Positions 28,977 through 38,479 are shown, numbered from the stretch's first letter. The stretch: 64,000 nucleotides of DNA from Aliiglaciecola lipolytica (GCF_018860635.1 NZ_JAHKPT010000022.1:93574-157573), one strand, 5' to 3'. Notes: generated by a model not told the origin, from the letters alone. Translations and numbers: made by a program.

Positions 28977-29719
28977 CTGTAGATATTCATAACAAAGTTT
29001 TTGAAGCTGATGTCAGCATAATTAAAAACCTGAATTTTTCGGTGGACGAAAACGAAATTGTAGCCTTAATTGGTCCATCGGGTGCGGGTAAAAGTACCTT
29101 GCTCAATCTTATTGCTGGTCTTGATGAGCAATTTGAAGGCACTATCACTAGTCCAAATTGTGCAATGCATAATATCGGTTTAATGTTTCAAGAGGCGCGA
29201 TTGATGCCTTGGTTGACCGTATTGGAAAATGTCGTATTGGTTGCTGAAGGCCGAAAGGATAAACAAAGGGTTGAGCAAGATGCGTTGGAAATCCTTAAAC
29301 TGGTTGGTATGGAAGGTCATGAGAATGCCTATCCGAAACAATTATCCGGTGGCATGACCAAGCGGGTCGCCTTAGCCAGAGCATTTATGTTTAACCCAGA
29401 GGTGTTACTCATGGATGAACCCTTTGCGTCTTTAGATGCACCTTCGGCAGAGCAGTTACGCCAGAAGTTGTTGATTCTTCAACAACAAATGCATTCAAGC
29501 ATATTATATGTTACCCATGACTTAACTGAAGCTGTCGCTATTGCAGATAGAATCATATTTTTAAGTGAAAAACCGATGACAGTGATCGAAGAAAGAAAAG
29601 TGACGCTTCCTCGACCGCGATATTTACATGATCCTGAGGTAGGTGACATTTGCCAATTTTTTTACCGTCAATTTCCAGATTTACTTTGCACACATGAAAA
29701 TAGTGCTAAATGTATGTGA
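28970..29719 (+). CDS. ABC transporter ATP-binding protein, NitT/TauT type
   Basis: This 249-residue cytoplasmic ATPase drives the transporter formed with the two preceding gene products. Walker A is GPSGAGKST, the signature LSGGMTKRVALARAF, Walker B LLMDEPF, and the switch His lies in YVTHDLTEA. The Q-loop FQEARLMPW is the form typical of the SsuB/TauB group. I prefer ATG 28970 with GAGG 8 bases upstream; GTG 28961 is possible. The last residues of the permease gene overlap this start. The FIST gene follows after 68 bp and may be on the same transcript. Confidence 0.9.
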   Translation: MLTVDIHNKVFEADVSIIKNLNFSVDENEIVALIGPSGAGKSTLLNLIAGLDEQFEGTITSPNCAMHNIGLMFQEARLMPWLTVLENVVLVAEGRKDKQRVEQDALEILKLVGMEGHENAYPKQLSGGMTKRVALARAFMFNPEVLLMDEPFASLDAPSAEQLRQKLLILQQQMHSSILYVTHDLTEAVAIADRIIFLSEKPMTVIEERKVTLPRPRYLHDPEVGDICQFFYRQFPDLLCTHENSAKCM

Positions 29720-29787
29720 AACATGATGGCTTTTGTTGTTAAGCAATTGTGAAAGAGATAGTATTCCTCCATACATCAGGAGGAAAC

Positions 29788-30999
29788 ATGGGCAATCAAA
29801 ATCTGCATTTAAATGTGGTGGAAAAATCTATCCCAGGCGTGGCGATGGCTGGTTCGGAGCATACTGACCCTGTGCTTGCTGCCGAAGAAATTTATGCTGC
29901 GATTGCGCCTTGTCAGCCAACATGTGTAGTGTTTTATTGTGGGGTTAATTATCCTCAAGCAGAACTATCAAAAGAGTTGACTAAGTATTTTTCAGATACG
30001 GTGGTAATAGGTTGTACTTCTGCTGGTGAAATTACCCCGTTGGGCTATCGTAAACACAGCATTAGCGCATTTGCATTAAGTAGCAGTGAATTTGCTGTTG
30101 AGTCTATATTAATTGAAGATTTAGCCACCTTTAATGTAGCTGAATCTGATGTTTTAGTCGGTGGAATGATGGATAAATTGCGTGAAAAAGCAGTGTCTCC
30201 TCATCCCATTGAAAAGCAGTGTTTTGCTTTGTCGTTATTAGATGGTTTGTCTGTACGTGAAGAGTTGGTGATAAATGCACTAAGTTTGAGTCTGCAAGAT
30301 ATCCCCATCGTTGGTGGTTCTGCAGGCGATGACCAGAACTTCCTCAACACACAAGTTTATTACGATGGCCAATTTTACACTAATGCTGCGGTTATCATGT
30401 TAGTGAATACAATTTGTGAGTTCGAAGTGTTTAGCCAGCATCACTTATCACCAGAAGACGAAAAGCTAGTGGTAACACAGGTAGCACCTAATTCCCGTGT
30501 GGTGCATGAATTTAATGCCGAACCTGCGGCGCTTGAGTACTGTAGAATTAATGGTTTGAAGTTAGAGGATTTGAACTCTAAAACTTTTGCAATGTACCCA
30601 CTGGCGGTACAATTTGGTGAACAATTGTATATTCGCAGTATTCAAAAAGTGAATGACGATCTGAGTTTAACTTTTTTCTGTGCCATCGACTCAGGCGTGG
30701 TGTTAACTAAAATGATTTCGCCCGGATTGTTGCCACATACATCGCTTATTTTTAATTTATTGAAAGAATCCGTGGGTGAGATGCAGTTGGTTATTGGATT
30801 TGATTGTATTCACCGACGAATAGAAATAGAACACCATGATATTGCCGAAGAAATGTCTGTAATGTATCGAAAGAACAATGTAATCGGCTTTAGTACCTAT
30901 GGCGAACAAATTAACGGATTGCACCTGAATCATACCTTTACGGGTGTTGCTATTGGATATCCATATGACCCAAACCAACGTTCCCTTACCAGAAAGTAG
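29788..30999 (+). CDS. FIST domain sensory protein
   Basis: FIST (FIST_N plus FIST_C) proteins are thought to bind small ligands and act with signal-transduction proteins. The N-terminal domain covers about residues 20-215 (CVVFYCGVNYPQ, VVIGCTSAGEI, SLLDGLSVREE, IPIVGGSAGDD), and the C-terminal domain follows with AVIMLVNT to VIGFDCIHRR and IGFSTYGEQINGLHLNHTF. I take ATG 29788 because AGGAGG lies 4 bases before it; GTG 29749 would add 13 residues. The gene overlaps the start of the hybrid kinase by 35 bp. A FIST gene beside an ErcS'-type kinase is also known from Pseudomonas, so the FIST protein probably feeds the kinase. Confidence 0.88.
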   Translation: MGNQNLHLNVVEKSIPGVAMAGSEHTDPVLAAEEIYAAIAPCQPTCVVFYCGVNYPQAELSKELTKYFSDTVVIGCTSAGEITPLGYRKHSISAFALSSSEFAVESILIEDLATFNVAESDVLVGGMMDKLREKAVSPHPIEKQCFALSLLDGLSVREELVINALSLSLQDIPIVGGSAGDDQNFLNTQVYYDGQFYTNAAVIMLVNTICEFEVFSQHHLSPEDEKLVVTQVAPNSRVVHEFNAEPAALEYCRINGLKLEDLNSKTFAMYPLAVQFGEQLYIRSIQKVNDDLSLTFFCAIDSGVVLTKMISPGLLPHTSLIFNLLKESVGEMQLVIGFDCIHRRIEIEHHDIAEEMSVMYRKNNVIGFSTYGEQINGLHLNHTFTGVAIGYPYDPNQRSLTRK

Positions 31000-33649
31000 T
31001 GAGCTAACTGTCAAAGTAGATCATGAGAGAACTGAACTAGAACAACTGCGCTATGAAAATCAAAAACTTAGCAAAATAAACAATGTTTTGATGCGTCGCG
31101 TTGAAATGGGGTGGGGAAATCACAGTGACGCATATCAATCCTTCGAAGATGCAGCGCTACTGGCTGATAAAGTAAAAGAACGAACTCAAAAACTGCAGCA
31201 AACCCTTCATCGACTTGAAGAGTCGAACCAAAAATTAGAACAAGCACGTTTGGATGCTGAACGTAACCGGCAGGCATCAGATCAGGCACGACAAAGACTC
31301 AATGATGCAATTGAAAGTATCTCTGAATCCTTTGCTTTATTTGATGATGAACGAAAAATGGTGATGGTAAATAGCCGTTGCAGCGAGTTCTGGCGCAAAC
31401 ACAATATTGATTTTGAAATTGGCAAAACAACCTTTCAGGAAATCACTGCCGCGTCTTTACCTTATGTTGATAAGCAGGCAAAAGCACAAAAGACGGTGGG
31501 AATGTATCCTGATCCTATCACCCATACTATTTTTAAACTCAAAGATGGTACCTGGATTCAAATGTCCGAAAGAAAGTCCTCTGAAGGGGACTTAGTTGTA
31601 GTTTATACCGACATTACTAACATTAAACAAAGTGATGAGCTGCGCTATGAAAAAGCCATGGCTGAACAAGCTCAGGTACTAAAGTCGACCTTAGAAAACA
31701 TGTCTCAGGGAATTGCCTTAGTGAATGCAAATGGCAATATTGAAACGTGGAATCAACGGTTTTTACAATTAGCAGGTATTCGCAAAAACAAAGTTCATCG
31801 TGGTGATAACTATCTTGGACTACTGCGAGGTAGTGAGTTAGATGAGTCACTTACCGAGAACCAATTGTCAGGTATTCTAACTCAAAAGGATGATTTTGAG
31901 ACTGAAAAAACCTTACAAAGCGGCAAGGTTATTCTTATCAAACGGCATTCAATAAGTGGCGGTGGATATCTGAATAGTTACACTGATATAACCGAACGCA
32001 GCCTAAACCAACAGGCTCTGCAAGAAAGTGAGCAGCGTATTCGATTAATAACCGATGCGATGCCTGCGTTGATTTCATATGTAAACAAAGATATGTGTTA
32101 TGAATTCGTCAACCGCGAATTCGAAAAATGGTTCCAGCGGTCTCGCTCAGAAATCATTAGCCACCATTTGAATGATGTACTAGGTGAAGAAGAATTCAAC
32201 AAACTTTATCTGTACATTGAAAGGGCGATGCAAGGGCAATCAGTCAACTTTGAGGTTGAGCACAGGCACGATGGTGGTAATCCGCGTATCTCCAACAAGA
32301 CTTTCATTCCTCACTTTGACCAAGATCGTAATGTCATTGGATTTTTCACGTTAGAACAAGACGTAACTGAGCAGCGCAGAACGGCCAAAGCGTTACGCCA
32401 TGCCTATGACTACATGGAGCAGCGAGTTAATCAACGCACCCAAAAAATATCTGAAATTAATCTGCAGTTGCGCCAGGAAATAGAAGATCGCCAATTGGCC
32501 GAAAAAAGTTTAATTGATGCGAAAAGCGAGGCAGACCGCGCCAATGAATCTAAAAGTAAGTTCCTAGCGGCGACTAGCCATGATTTATTGCAGCCGATGA
32601 ATTCTTCGCGGCTATTTGTCGCTGCGCTGAATGAACTTAGTTTGAGTGCCGATGCTGAAAAACTGTTGAGTTCGTTAAGTTACTCATTGGAAAACCTCGA
32701 ATCACTAATCAGTGCTTTAGTGGATATTTCAAAACTTGAAGCTGGCTTGATCGAACCCGTATTAGAAGACTTTTCGATTAATGACTTATTGAATAATTTG
32801 GCCAGTGAATTTGGTCCGCAAACCGAAGCGAAAAATTTACGTTTTCGATTTAGCGGCTCTACCCGAGTGGTGCATTCTGATGCTTATTTATTGGCTCGTA
32901 TTTTACGTAACTTACTCAGTAATGCCGTGCGTTACACCAATGAAGGCTCAATACTCTTAGGGGTTCGCAGACGCAAATCGGCACTGGAAATTCAAGTCTG
33001 TGATACTGGTATCGGCATTCCAGATGATAAGTTAGTGGAGATATTCCACGAATTTAACCGTATTGATGCGAAAAAGCGACGTCACGATCAGGGGTTGGGT
33101 TTAGGTCTGGCTATCGTTGAAAAGCTGGCCAGTGTTATGAATCATCGTATCTCTGTAACTTCGGTAGAAGGCCAAGGTTCTAAGTTTAGTATCTTCATTC
33201 CTTATGGCACAAAAAGCAGCCAAGAATTGTCCTTGAACCAAGCAACGGCTCAAGATAGATTCAATAGTCACCTTGAAGATGCGAATATTCTAATCATTGA
33301 TAATGATATTGAAATTTGTTCCGGGATGGAGACTTTATTGCAAGGCTGGGGATGTCAGGTAACCAGTGTTCAAACTCTAGAACAACTGCAAGACCGCAAC
33401 TGGTTAAGGTCATTGGCGCCACAATTGATAGTTGCCGATTTCCATCTTGATAACGGAGAAACCGGTTTTGATGCACTGAAAATTACCGAAAGTGTGTTAG
33501 GAAAGTCAGTGCCTGTGATTATGATTACGGCCAACTATACCAATGAGCTTCGCCAACAAGTGCGAGAAAAAGGTTATTCTTTACTCAATAAACCGGTGAA
33601 GCCCCATAAGATGAAGCTGGCAATTTCTAACTTACTATCTAACAACTAA
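30965..33649 (+). CDS. Hybrid sensor histidine kinase (ErcS'/PedS2-like)
   Basis: This kinase of about 894 residues has a coiled-coil N-terminus (residues 20-110), PAS-like sensory domains (around 115-225, 235-350 and 360-480), another coiled coil, then the dimerisation/phospho-acceptor box FLAATSHDLLQPMN with His, an ATPase domain (NLLSNAVRYTNEG, DTGIGIP, GLGLGLAIVEKL), and a C-terminal receiver with the phospho-accepting Asp in LIVADFHLDNG. No membrane segment is seen, so it is cytosolic. I prefer ATG 30965, which overlaps the FIST gene; ATG 30944 is also possible. In Pseudomonas such kinases control quinoprotein ethanol oxidation through LuxR-type regulators like the one at 33716. Confidence 0.88.
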   Translation: MTQTNVPLPESSELTVKVDHERTELEQLRYENQKLSKINNVLMRRVEMGWGNHSDAYQSFEDAALLADKVKERTQKLQQTLHRLEESNQKLEQARLDAERNRQASDQARQRLNDAIESISESFALFDDERKMVMVNSRCSEFWRKHNIDFEIGKTTFQEITAASLPYVDKQAKAQKTVGMYPDPITHTIFKLKDGTWIQMSERKSSEGDLVVVYTDITNIKQSDELRYEKAMAEQAQVLKSTLENMSQGIALVNANGNIETWNQRFLQLAGIRKNKVHRGDNYLGLLRGSELDESLTENQLSGILTQKDDFETEKTLQSGKVILIKRHSISGGGYLNSYTDITERSLNQQALQESEQRIRLITDAMPALISYVNKDMCYEFVNREFEKWFQRSRSEIISHHLNDVLGEEEFNKLYLYIERAMQGQSVNFEVEHRHDGGNPRISNKTFIPHFDQDRNVIGFFTLEQDVTEQRRTAKALRHAYDYMEQRVNQRTQKISEINLQLRQEIEDRQLAEKSLIDAKSEADRANESKSKFLAATSHDLLQPMNSSRLFVAALNELSLSADAEKLLSSLSYSLENLESLISALVDISKLEAGLIEPVLEDFSINDLLNNLASEFGPQTEAKNLRFRFSGSTRVVHSDAYLLARILRNLLSNAVRYTNEGSILLGVRRRKSALEIQVCDTGIGIPDDKLVEIFHEFNRIDAKKRRHDQGLGLGLAIVEKLASVMNHRISVTSVEGQGSKFSIFIPYGTKSSQELSLNQATAQDRFNSHLEDANILIIDNDIEICSGMETLLQGWGCQVTSVQTLEQLQDRNWLRSLAPQLIVADFHLDNGETGFDALKITESVLGKSVPVIMITANYTNELRQQVREKGYSLLNKPVKPHKMKLAISNLLSNN

Positions 33650-33696
33650 TCCCAATTGGCCTTATTCAGCGCTGACTGATTAAGAGCAGTTGGGAT
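33649..33696. terminator. Inverted repeat between convergent kinase and regulator genes
   Basis: ATCCCAA at 33649-33655 and TTGGGAT at 33690-33696 pair at the base of a larger imperfect stem. It lies exactly between the convergent hybrid kinase and response regulator genes. The T run is absent, so the strength is uncertain. Confidence 0.4.
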
Positions 33697-33715
33697 AACC
33701 GATTAAACTAAATCT

Positions 33716-34381
33716 TTAGCGAATTAAGTATTGGTTAAAATCAATATTAGCCGCACACAAAGCTGCTTGAATTCGATTGTGTACATTTAATTTATTTAAT
33801 ATCGCAGAGACATGGGCTTTAACAGTGGTTTCTGCAATATTGAGTTCGTAAGCGATTTGCTTATTCGATTTGCCTTTGGTGATACACTCGAAAACCAGTA
33901 ACTGTCTTCTTGTTAGCGCACCAATTAATTTCGGGTCTATTTGTTGTGCGGCCAAATCTTTTTTCGGTTCACTAACGGAACCCTTACGAATAATATCCGG
34001 TGGCAAATAGACTTGCCCAGAAAGCACTTGCTGAATGGCCGCGACAATTTGCTCACAACTCGAAGATTTAGTTATGAAACCAACGGCGCCATAAGTAAAT
34101 GATTGAAGAACAACACTCTTATCTTCTTCTGCTGAAACGATCACAATCGGCACTTCAGGATATAAATTGCGAAATCGGACTATCCCATTCAAACCATCCA
34201 TACCGGGCATGTTGAGATCAAGTAAAACTAGGTCGATATTCGGATTCTCTTCTGCTTGAGCAAGAGCTTCTTCCAAATCAGTACAAGTGATCGTTTGCGT
34301 GTCAGGGATATTTCGCTCTACAAAATCGGTAATTGCATAGCGGAACAATGGATGATCATCAGCTACTAATATTTCTATCAT
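33716..34381 (-). CDS. LuxR-family response regulator (AgmR/ExaE type)
   Basis: This regulator has an N-terminal receiver with VADDHPLF acidic pocket, phospho-acceptor Asp in LVLLDLNMPGMDG and Lys in FITKSS, and a C-terminal LuxR/NarL helix-turn-helix (LTRRQLLVFECITKGKSNKQIAYELNIAETTVKAHVS). I prefer ATG 34379-34381 with AGG about 9 bases before it; the TTG at 34388 is the alternative. It matches AgmR, ExaE and PedR, which activate PQQ-dependent alcohol dehydrogenase genes. It is the last gene of the minus-strand ped block, 61 bp after pedC, and converges on the hybrid kinase, the likely partner. Confidence 0.9.
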   Translation of the reverse strand: MIEILVADDHPLFRYAITDFVERNIPDTQTITCTDLEEALAQAEENPNIDLVLLDLNMPGMDGLNGIVRFRNLYPEVPIVIVSAEEDKSVVLQSFTYGAVGFITKSSSCEQIVAAIQQVLSGQVYLPPDIIRKGSVSEPKKDLAAQQIDPKLIGALTRRQLLVFECITKGKSNKQIAYELNIAETTVKAHVSAILNKLNVHNRIQAALCAANIDFNQYLIR

Positions 34382-34442
34382 AATGAACAACCTAATTTGA
34401 GTTTAACAATTATTTTACAAGATTTGGGCGTGTACTGTCGAG

Positions 34443-35240
34443 TCATATCTTGGTTCTCACTTTTTGCATACTACGTTTGGGGTCGTAGCCCCAGATGGCT
34501 AAGGCGCTTAGTATTACCGTTGTTACCAAGGTTATTATCATGGCATTAAAATTCGCTGATTCATATAAGGCGAATCGAATAAGTTCTACTCCATGAGTAA
34601 AGGGGTTGTATTGAGATATCCAATATAACACTTCGTTTGACTCGCGCATTTTCCAAAGTGGGTAAAGAGCTGAGGATAAGAAAAACATCGGAAATACGAC
34701 AAAATTCATTACTCCTGCAAAGTTCTCAAGCTGTTTAATTCGAGAGGACAAAAACAATCCTAGCGCTCCTAACATCAGGGCCGTGAGCAGCAGTGCAGGA
34801 AAGGCCAGCAAGTAACCCATTAGTGTCATTTTAATCCCCAACAGCCATGCTATCGCAAAAAATACATATACTTGAATAATGGAGATACTGGCACCCGCAA
34901 GCAGTTTTGCAATGAGTAAAAATGGCCTAGGCATAGGGCTGGTGAGCAGTACTTTCATACTGCCCATCTCGCGGTCATAAACCATAGATAACGAACTTTG
35001 TAAGCCGTTAAATAGCAATATAATGCCTGCCAGTCCCGGCACTATATAGACGTCATAGGTTATGTAGGTTTGATAAGGGGGGATGATCGCAATCCCTAAG
35101 GCTGCACGAAATCCGGCGGCAAATACCACTAACCATAAAAGCGGTCTGACGATAGCGCTTACTAACCTAGCTTTTTGTTGTAGAAAGCGCAGCATCTCTC
35201 GTTTAATAATACCGTTAAAGCAATACCAGTATTGAATCAT
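34443..35240 (-). CDS. pedC: ABC-2 type permease of the PQQ alcohol-dehydrogenase system (PedC-like)
   Basis: This inner-membrane protein of about 265 residues carries the ABC-2 permease fold: a cytoplasmic N-terminus, six hydrophobic segments and the SMVYDREMGSMKVLLTSPMP loop that couples to the ATPase. The ATG at 35238-35240 overlaps the ATPase stop as ATGA and has GAGG 7 bases before it, so translation is coupled. In Pseudomonas putida the PedA1A2BC transporter is reported to help lanthanide uptake, and Lut systems of methylotrophs are related. Here the permease would act with the next three gene products. The transported form of the metal is not known. Confidence 0.87.
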   Translation of the reverse strand: MIQYWYCFNGIIKREMLRFLQQKARLVSAIVRPLLWLVVFAAGFRAALGIAIIPPYQTYITYDVYIVPGLAGIILLFNGLQSSLSMVYDREMGSMKVLLTSPMPRPFLLIAKLLAGASISIIQVYVFFAIAWLLGIKMTLMGYLLAFPALLLTALMLGALGLFLSSRIKQLENFAGVMNFVVFPMFFLSSALYPLWKMRESNEVLYWISQYNPFTHGVELIRFALYESANFNAMIITLVTTVILSALAIWGYDPKRSMQKVRTKI

Positions 35241-36001
35241 GAGGCTTCCTCTATAGTCATTTTCTGATACAAAGTTGCCACATCGCTGCAACCCTGGTCA
35301 GACAGTGCTTTTTGACAAGGAGCGTCTAGACATACCTTTCCTTGATGTAAAATAAACAGATGATCCTGTAAGGTGATTTCATCAATTTGATGGGTGGAAG
35401 ACAAAACGGTAATTCCGTCTTTGGCACACAGTTGTCTGATATGTTGATTGATACTTTGTCTGGTTTCTACGTCCAAACCCACGCTTGCTTCATCGAGTAA
35501 TAGCAATGTCGGTTGGTGCAGCAGAGCCCTGGCTATTTCTACACGGCGACGATGACCGCCGTTGAGATTTCTGACTTTTTCATGTTGTCTATCTTGTAAA
35601 TTAAAACGACTTAATTCTGCTTGCATGCGTTGGCTGGCGATACTGCGTTTTATGCCATGCAAACTGGCGTGATACAGCAGATTTTGGGCAATGCTCAAAT
35701 CTAAATCTAAGGTACTTTGCTGAAACACTATGCCCATAGATTGCATCGCACTGCGCGGCGACTTTTGTATATTTTCACCTTGCACTCTTATCTCACCATG
35801 TTCGGTATTCAATAACCGACAAATAAGTGAAAATAATGTGCTTTTACCCGCGCCATTAGGGCCCAGCAAAGCGTAAAACTTGCCCGCTTCGAGAGACAAA
35901 TTGACCTGTTCTAGTACTTTCTTCTGCTGATAACGATAATTCAGATCTGTTATCTCTAGTACTCTTGATTCGGTGTGAGTGATTGCTTGATTTTGCTTCA
36001 C
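35237..36001 (-). CDS. pedB: ABC transporter ATPase of the PQQ alcohol-dehydrogenase system (PedB-like)
   Basis: This cytoplasmic ATPase has Walker A GPNGAGKST and the unusual signature LNGGHRRRVEIARAL with Walker B LLLLDEASVGLD, which I recognise as the hallmark of the PQQ-associated ABC-2 ATPase family. The switch His is in SSTHQIDE. I take GTG 35999-36001, which overlaps the stop of the propeller gene as GTGA; a TTG at 36022 would extend the protein by seven residues. Gene overlaps on both sides show a tightly coupled operon. It should energise the PedC permease. Confidence 0.9.
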   Translation of the reverse strand: MKQNQAITHTESRVLEITDLNYRYQQKKVLEQVNLSLEAGKFYALLGPNGAGKSTLFSLICRLLNTEHGEIRVQGENIQKSPRSAMQSMGIVFQQSTLDLDLSIAQNLLYHASLHGIKRSIASQRMQAELSRFNLQDRQHEKVRNLNGGHRRRVEIARALLHQPTLLLLDEASVGLDVETRQSINQHIRQLCAKDGITVLSSTHQIDEITLQDHLFILHQGKVCLDAPCQKALSDQGCSDVATLYQKMTIEEAS

Positions 36002-36957
36002 GGTTTCACCGCTATACCCCAAGGATAACGACCGACTCTAATGGTCTTTATCACTTCTAGATCCTCGACATCAATGATGGATACATCACCACTTACCCCA
36101 TTGGTCGTTAAAAGTAACGATTGGTCTTTTGCAAAGGCCAGTTGCCACACTCGTCGTCCTACTAATAAGTAATCAAGCACCTCAAAGGTTTTTGCATCAA
36201 CCACTGCAACGTGGTTTGAGGGTCCTAAAGCCACAAAAGCATATTTGCCATCATCGGTTAGTTTTATTCCGACCGGTTGCACCCGATCTTTGTGTACCCC
36301 TTTCACATTAAAGCGAATGGTATGTAGTATTTTTCGCGTATCAACATCAACAATTGTGACTGTGCCACCGATTTCCGATGATGACCACAATTGTTTCCCA
36401 TCTAAACTAAATTCCACATGACGGGGGCGCTGATCAACCAAGGTGTTATCGACCAATTGAAAATTGCTGGTATCAATCCAATGCAACATATTGGTAGTTT
36501 CAGTGGTATTTATTGCCCACTTTCCATCTGGGCTAATCGCCATGCCCTCAGGCTCTACACCGACATCGATTTGGGCGAGGACGGTGCGGGTTTGTGTATC
36601 GACTACCGTAACCACAGCGTCGTCCTCATTGGCGATGTATAGATGACGATCATTTTTGTGCAACGCAAATTGTTCGGGATCTTCACCAGATGGTAGGTTG
36701 TGAATAATTCTATTGGTCGCCACATCCATTACTTGCACCGCATCAGATTCACTAGCGCAAATATACAAGTAAGCAAAATCTTTACTAAAAATGATGCCCC
36801 TAGGGCGCATTCCCACATCAATGGTATCGATCACTTCTAAACTATCTAGGTCAATGATTGAGATGGTGTCATCTTTCTCGTTAGACACATAGGCGGTTTC
36901 TGCGTAGGCCAAATTTAAATTTGCGAGTAAGAATGAGATTAACAACAGGTTTTTCAT
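35998..36957 (-). CDS. Periplasmic YVTN beta-propeller protein (PedA1-like)
   Basis: This 319-residue exported protein has a signal peptide (LISFLLANLNLAYA) followed by seven-bladed YVTN-type repeats of about 42 residues: TAYVSNEKDDTISIIDL, YLYICASESDAVQVMD, LYIANEDDAVVTVVD, and so on to GDVSIIDVEDLEVIKTIRVG. Such proteins are always found in PQQ-dependent alcohol oxidation loci next to PedB and PedC and are called PQQ-associated beta-propeller proteins. It may bind metal or substrate for the ABC transporter, but the exact role is not established. It begins 3 bp after pedA2 ends and overlaps pedB by 4 bp. Confidence 0.88.
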   Translation of the reverse strand: MKNLLLISFLLANLNLAYAETAYVSNEKDDTISIIDLDSLEVIDTIDVGMRPRGIIFSKDFAYLYICASESDAVQVMDVATNRIIHNLPSGEDPEQFALHKNDRHLYIANEDDAVVTVVDTQTRTVLAQIDVGVEPEGMAISPDGKWAINTTETTNMLHWIDTSNFQLVDNTLVDQRPRHVEFSLDGKQLWSSSEIGGTVTIVDVDTRKILHTIRFNVKGVHKDRVQPVGIKLTDDGKYAFVALGPSNHVAVVDAKTFEVLDYLLVGRRVWQLAFAKDQSLLLTTNGVSGDVSIIDVEDLEVIKTIRVGRYPWGIAVKP

Positions 36958-36960
36958 GAT

Positions 36961-38232
36961 TTATACCTTGTCCATATTGCATTTAACTTCAGGTTTGTCG
37001 TATCCGAGCGTATCGAGATCAGTCGAAGGATGCAGAAAACCTTGTTGTGGTGATTGACTAACTAACGCATTGGGCTGAACTAACGGAATGGGTTGGCGCA
37101 GTTGGCCGTTATAGTCCCGAAAAGTTAGCTTTCTACCTTTAAATGCGGCCAACTCAAATTTATCGCTTAGCAAATACTGATATAACACTTGTACATCATT
37201 TGATTTGGTTCGAGTAACTGCTTCAGCTATCGCCCTTACTGCTAACCAAGCGGCATAATCTTCGTTTTGCATATCTCTAGCAGTGAACTGATTAAATCGG
37301 TTTTGCAACTGCACCGCTCCCCACTGTTCAATACTATGATGCCAAGCGACCGGAGTGAGGCCATGAGTACCTGCTACCGGCCGGGGGAGCCAAGTGTTAT
37401 ATGGCAGATAAAAACCGTATTGGTTGTGCGCATCGGTGACAATAACCACATCGTAATCTTTCGACTGGGTGAGCGCTGGGACTTCTTGTTGTGCAACTCG
37501 TCTTAAGTCAGTAGTGAACGTCCATTTACGTTGACCAATGATTTTACTTCCAAAGCGTTTCGCTGAACGTTGATAGGAGGCCGCAATAGTCTGATCTTGC
37601 TGATCAGATGAACTCACGATTAACCACTTTTGCCAGCGTTTAAACACCATGAATTGGGCCAGTGCATCACTTAGCATAGCTTGACTTGGAATGGTGTGCA
37701 ATAACCCGCTTTGACATTGATTAGTGCGCCAAGTATCACTTTTATTGCCAGCATTTATGACTAAGCGGCGGGCTGAATTATGGCTTAATAAATTGGCCAA
37801 AAGCGCGTCGCTACCTACCGCTATTATTGGTCCTTGGTGATGTTGTTCCCATTTGGAAACTTGTTGCTGTAATGCACTAATGTTGGCATCTTGAAAGACT
37901 GTTAGTGCGAAATGCTGTTGTAAAAATCGACCAGTCGTATTGCTATCATTAATACCTAGTTGCGCGCCTGAGACGGCCAGATTGTCTGCCCGTAACTTAC
38001 TCGCAAGGACGCTATTAGGCTTGGCTGGTTGCTCTACTACAATCGCGATTGGAATCGTTAAGTTTGCTGCACTTTGTTGTGCTTTAACCTTGGTAACCGA
38101 GCCTACACACAGCAAAGTCAGTAAACTTAAGCAGATTGTTTGATAATCAATTCGTCGCCATTGTCGCAAACCCAATAAAGTACTTGGCATTTTTGGTTGG
38201 GCATCATCGTCCGTACTGTTCAGCATAAACAT
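36961..38232 (-). CDS. Periplasmic ABC substrate-binding protein of the PQQ system (PedA2-like)
   Basis: This 423-residue protein begins with a polar stretch and then a hydrophobic signal (ICLSLLTLLCVGSVTKVKA), so it is exported. The mature part has the bilobal fold pattern of branched-chain amino acid binding proteins: GPIIAVGSDALLANLL, LVINAGNKSDTWR, YDVVIVTDAHNQYGFYLPYNTWLPRPV. Family members sit as the first gene of the PQQ-ABC set, in front of the propeller, ATPase and permease genes. It is divergent from pedF across 247 bp. The ligand is inferred to be a metal chelate or an alcohol-linked cofactor, without direct evidence. Confidence 0.85.
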   Translation of the reverse strand: MFMLNSTDDDAQPKMPSTLLGLRQWRRIDYQTICLSLLTLLCVGSVTKVKAQQSAANLTIPIAIVVEQPAKPNSVLASKLRADNLAVSGAQLGINDSNTTGRFLQQHFALTVFQDANISALQQQVSKWEQHHQGPIIAVGSDALLANLLSHNSARRLVINAGNKSDTWRTNQCQSGLLHTIPSQAMLSDALAQFMVFKRWQKWLIVSSSDQQDQTIAASYQRSAKRFGSKIIGQRKWTFTTDLRRVAQQEVPALTQSKDYDVVIVTDAHNQYGFYLPYNTWLPRPVAGTHGLTPVAWHHSIEQWGAVQLQNRFNQFTARDMQNEDYAAWLAVRAIAEAVTRTKSNDVQVLYQYLLSDKFELAAFKGRKLTFRDYNGQLRQPIPLVQPNALVSQSPQQGFLHPSTDLDTLGYDKPEVKCNMDKV

Positions 38233-38479
38233 GAGCGCGATTCCTTCTTTATCACTAAGTCTGACTCATACTAATGGAAGATTTAGGCTTTATGTATGAG
38301 CAAAAAGGATGAAAGGTTTACTACCTAAGTACAATTGGAAGCTTTTTTTGAATCACCTAACGTTACCCTATTGGCTGGGATGAGATGCTCAAACGACAAA
38401 CAACACGACTAAAGTTGTCTGCTTCTAGAGACCAGCTAAGACTTTTAGATGACTTTAAGACAACTTTTGGAGAACGATA
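38233..38479. promoter_or_regulatory. Divergent promoter region of the ped operons
   Basis: The 247 bases between pedA2 and pedF must hold both promoters. They contain GACTAAAG at 38407-38414, also found in the other island spacers, and related octamers such as GACTTTAAG near 38450. GGAG lies about 7 bases before the pedF ATG. Confidence 0.45.
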
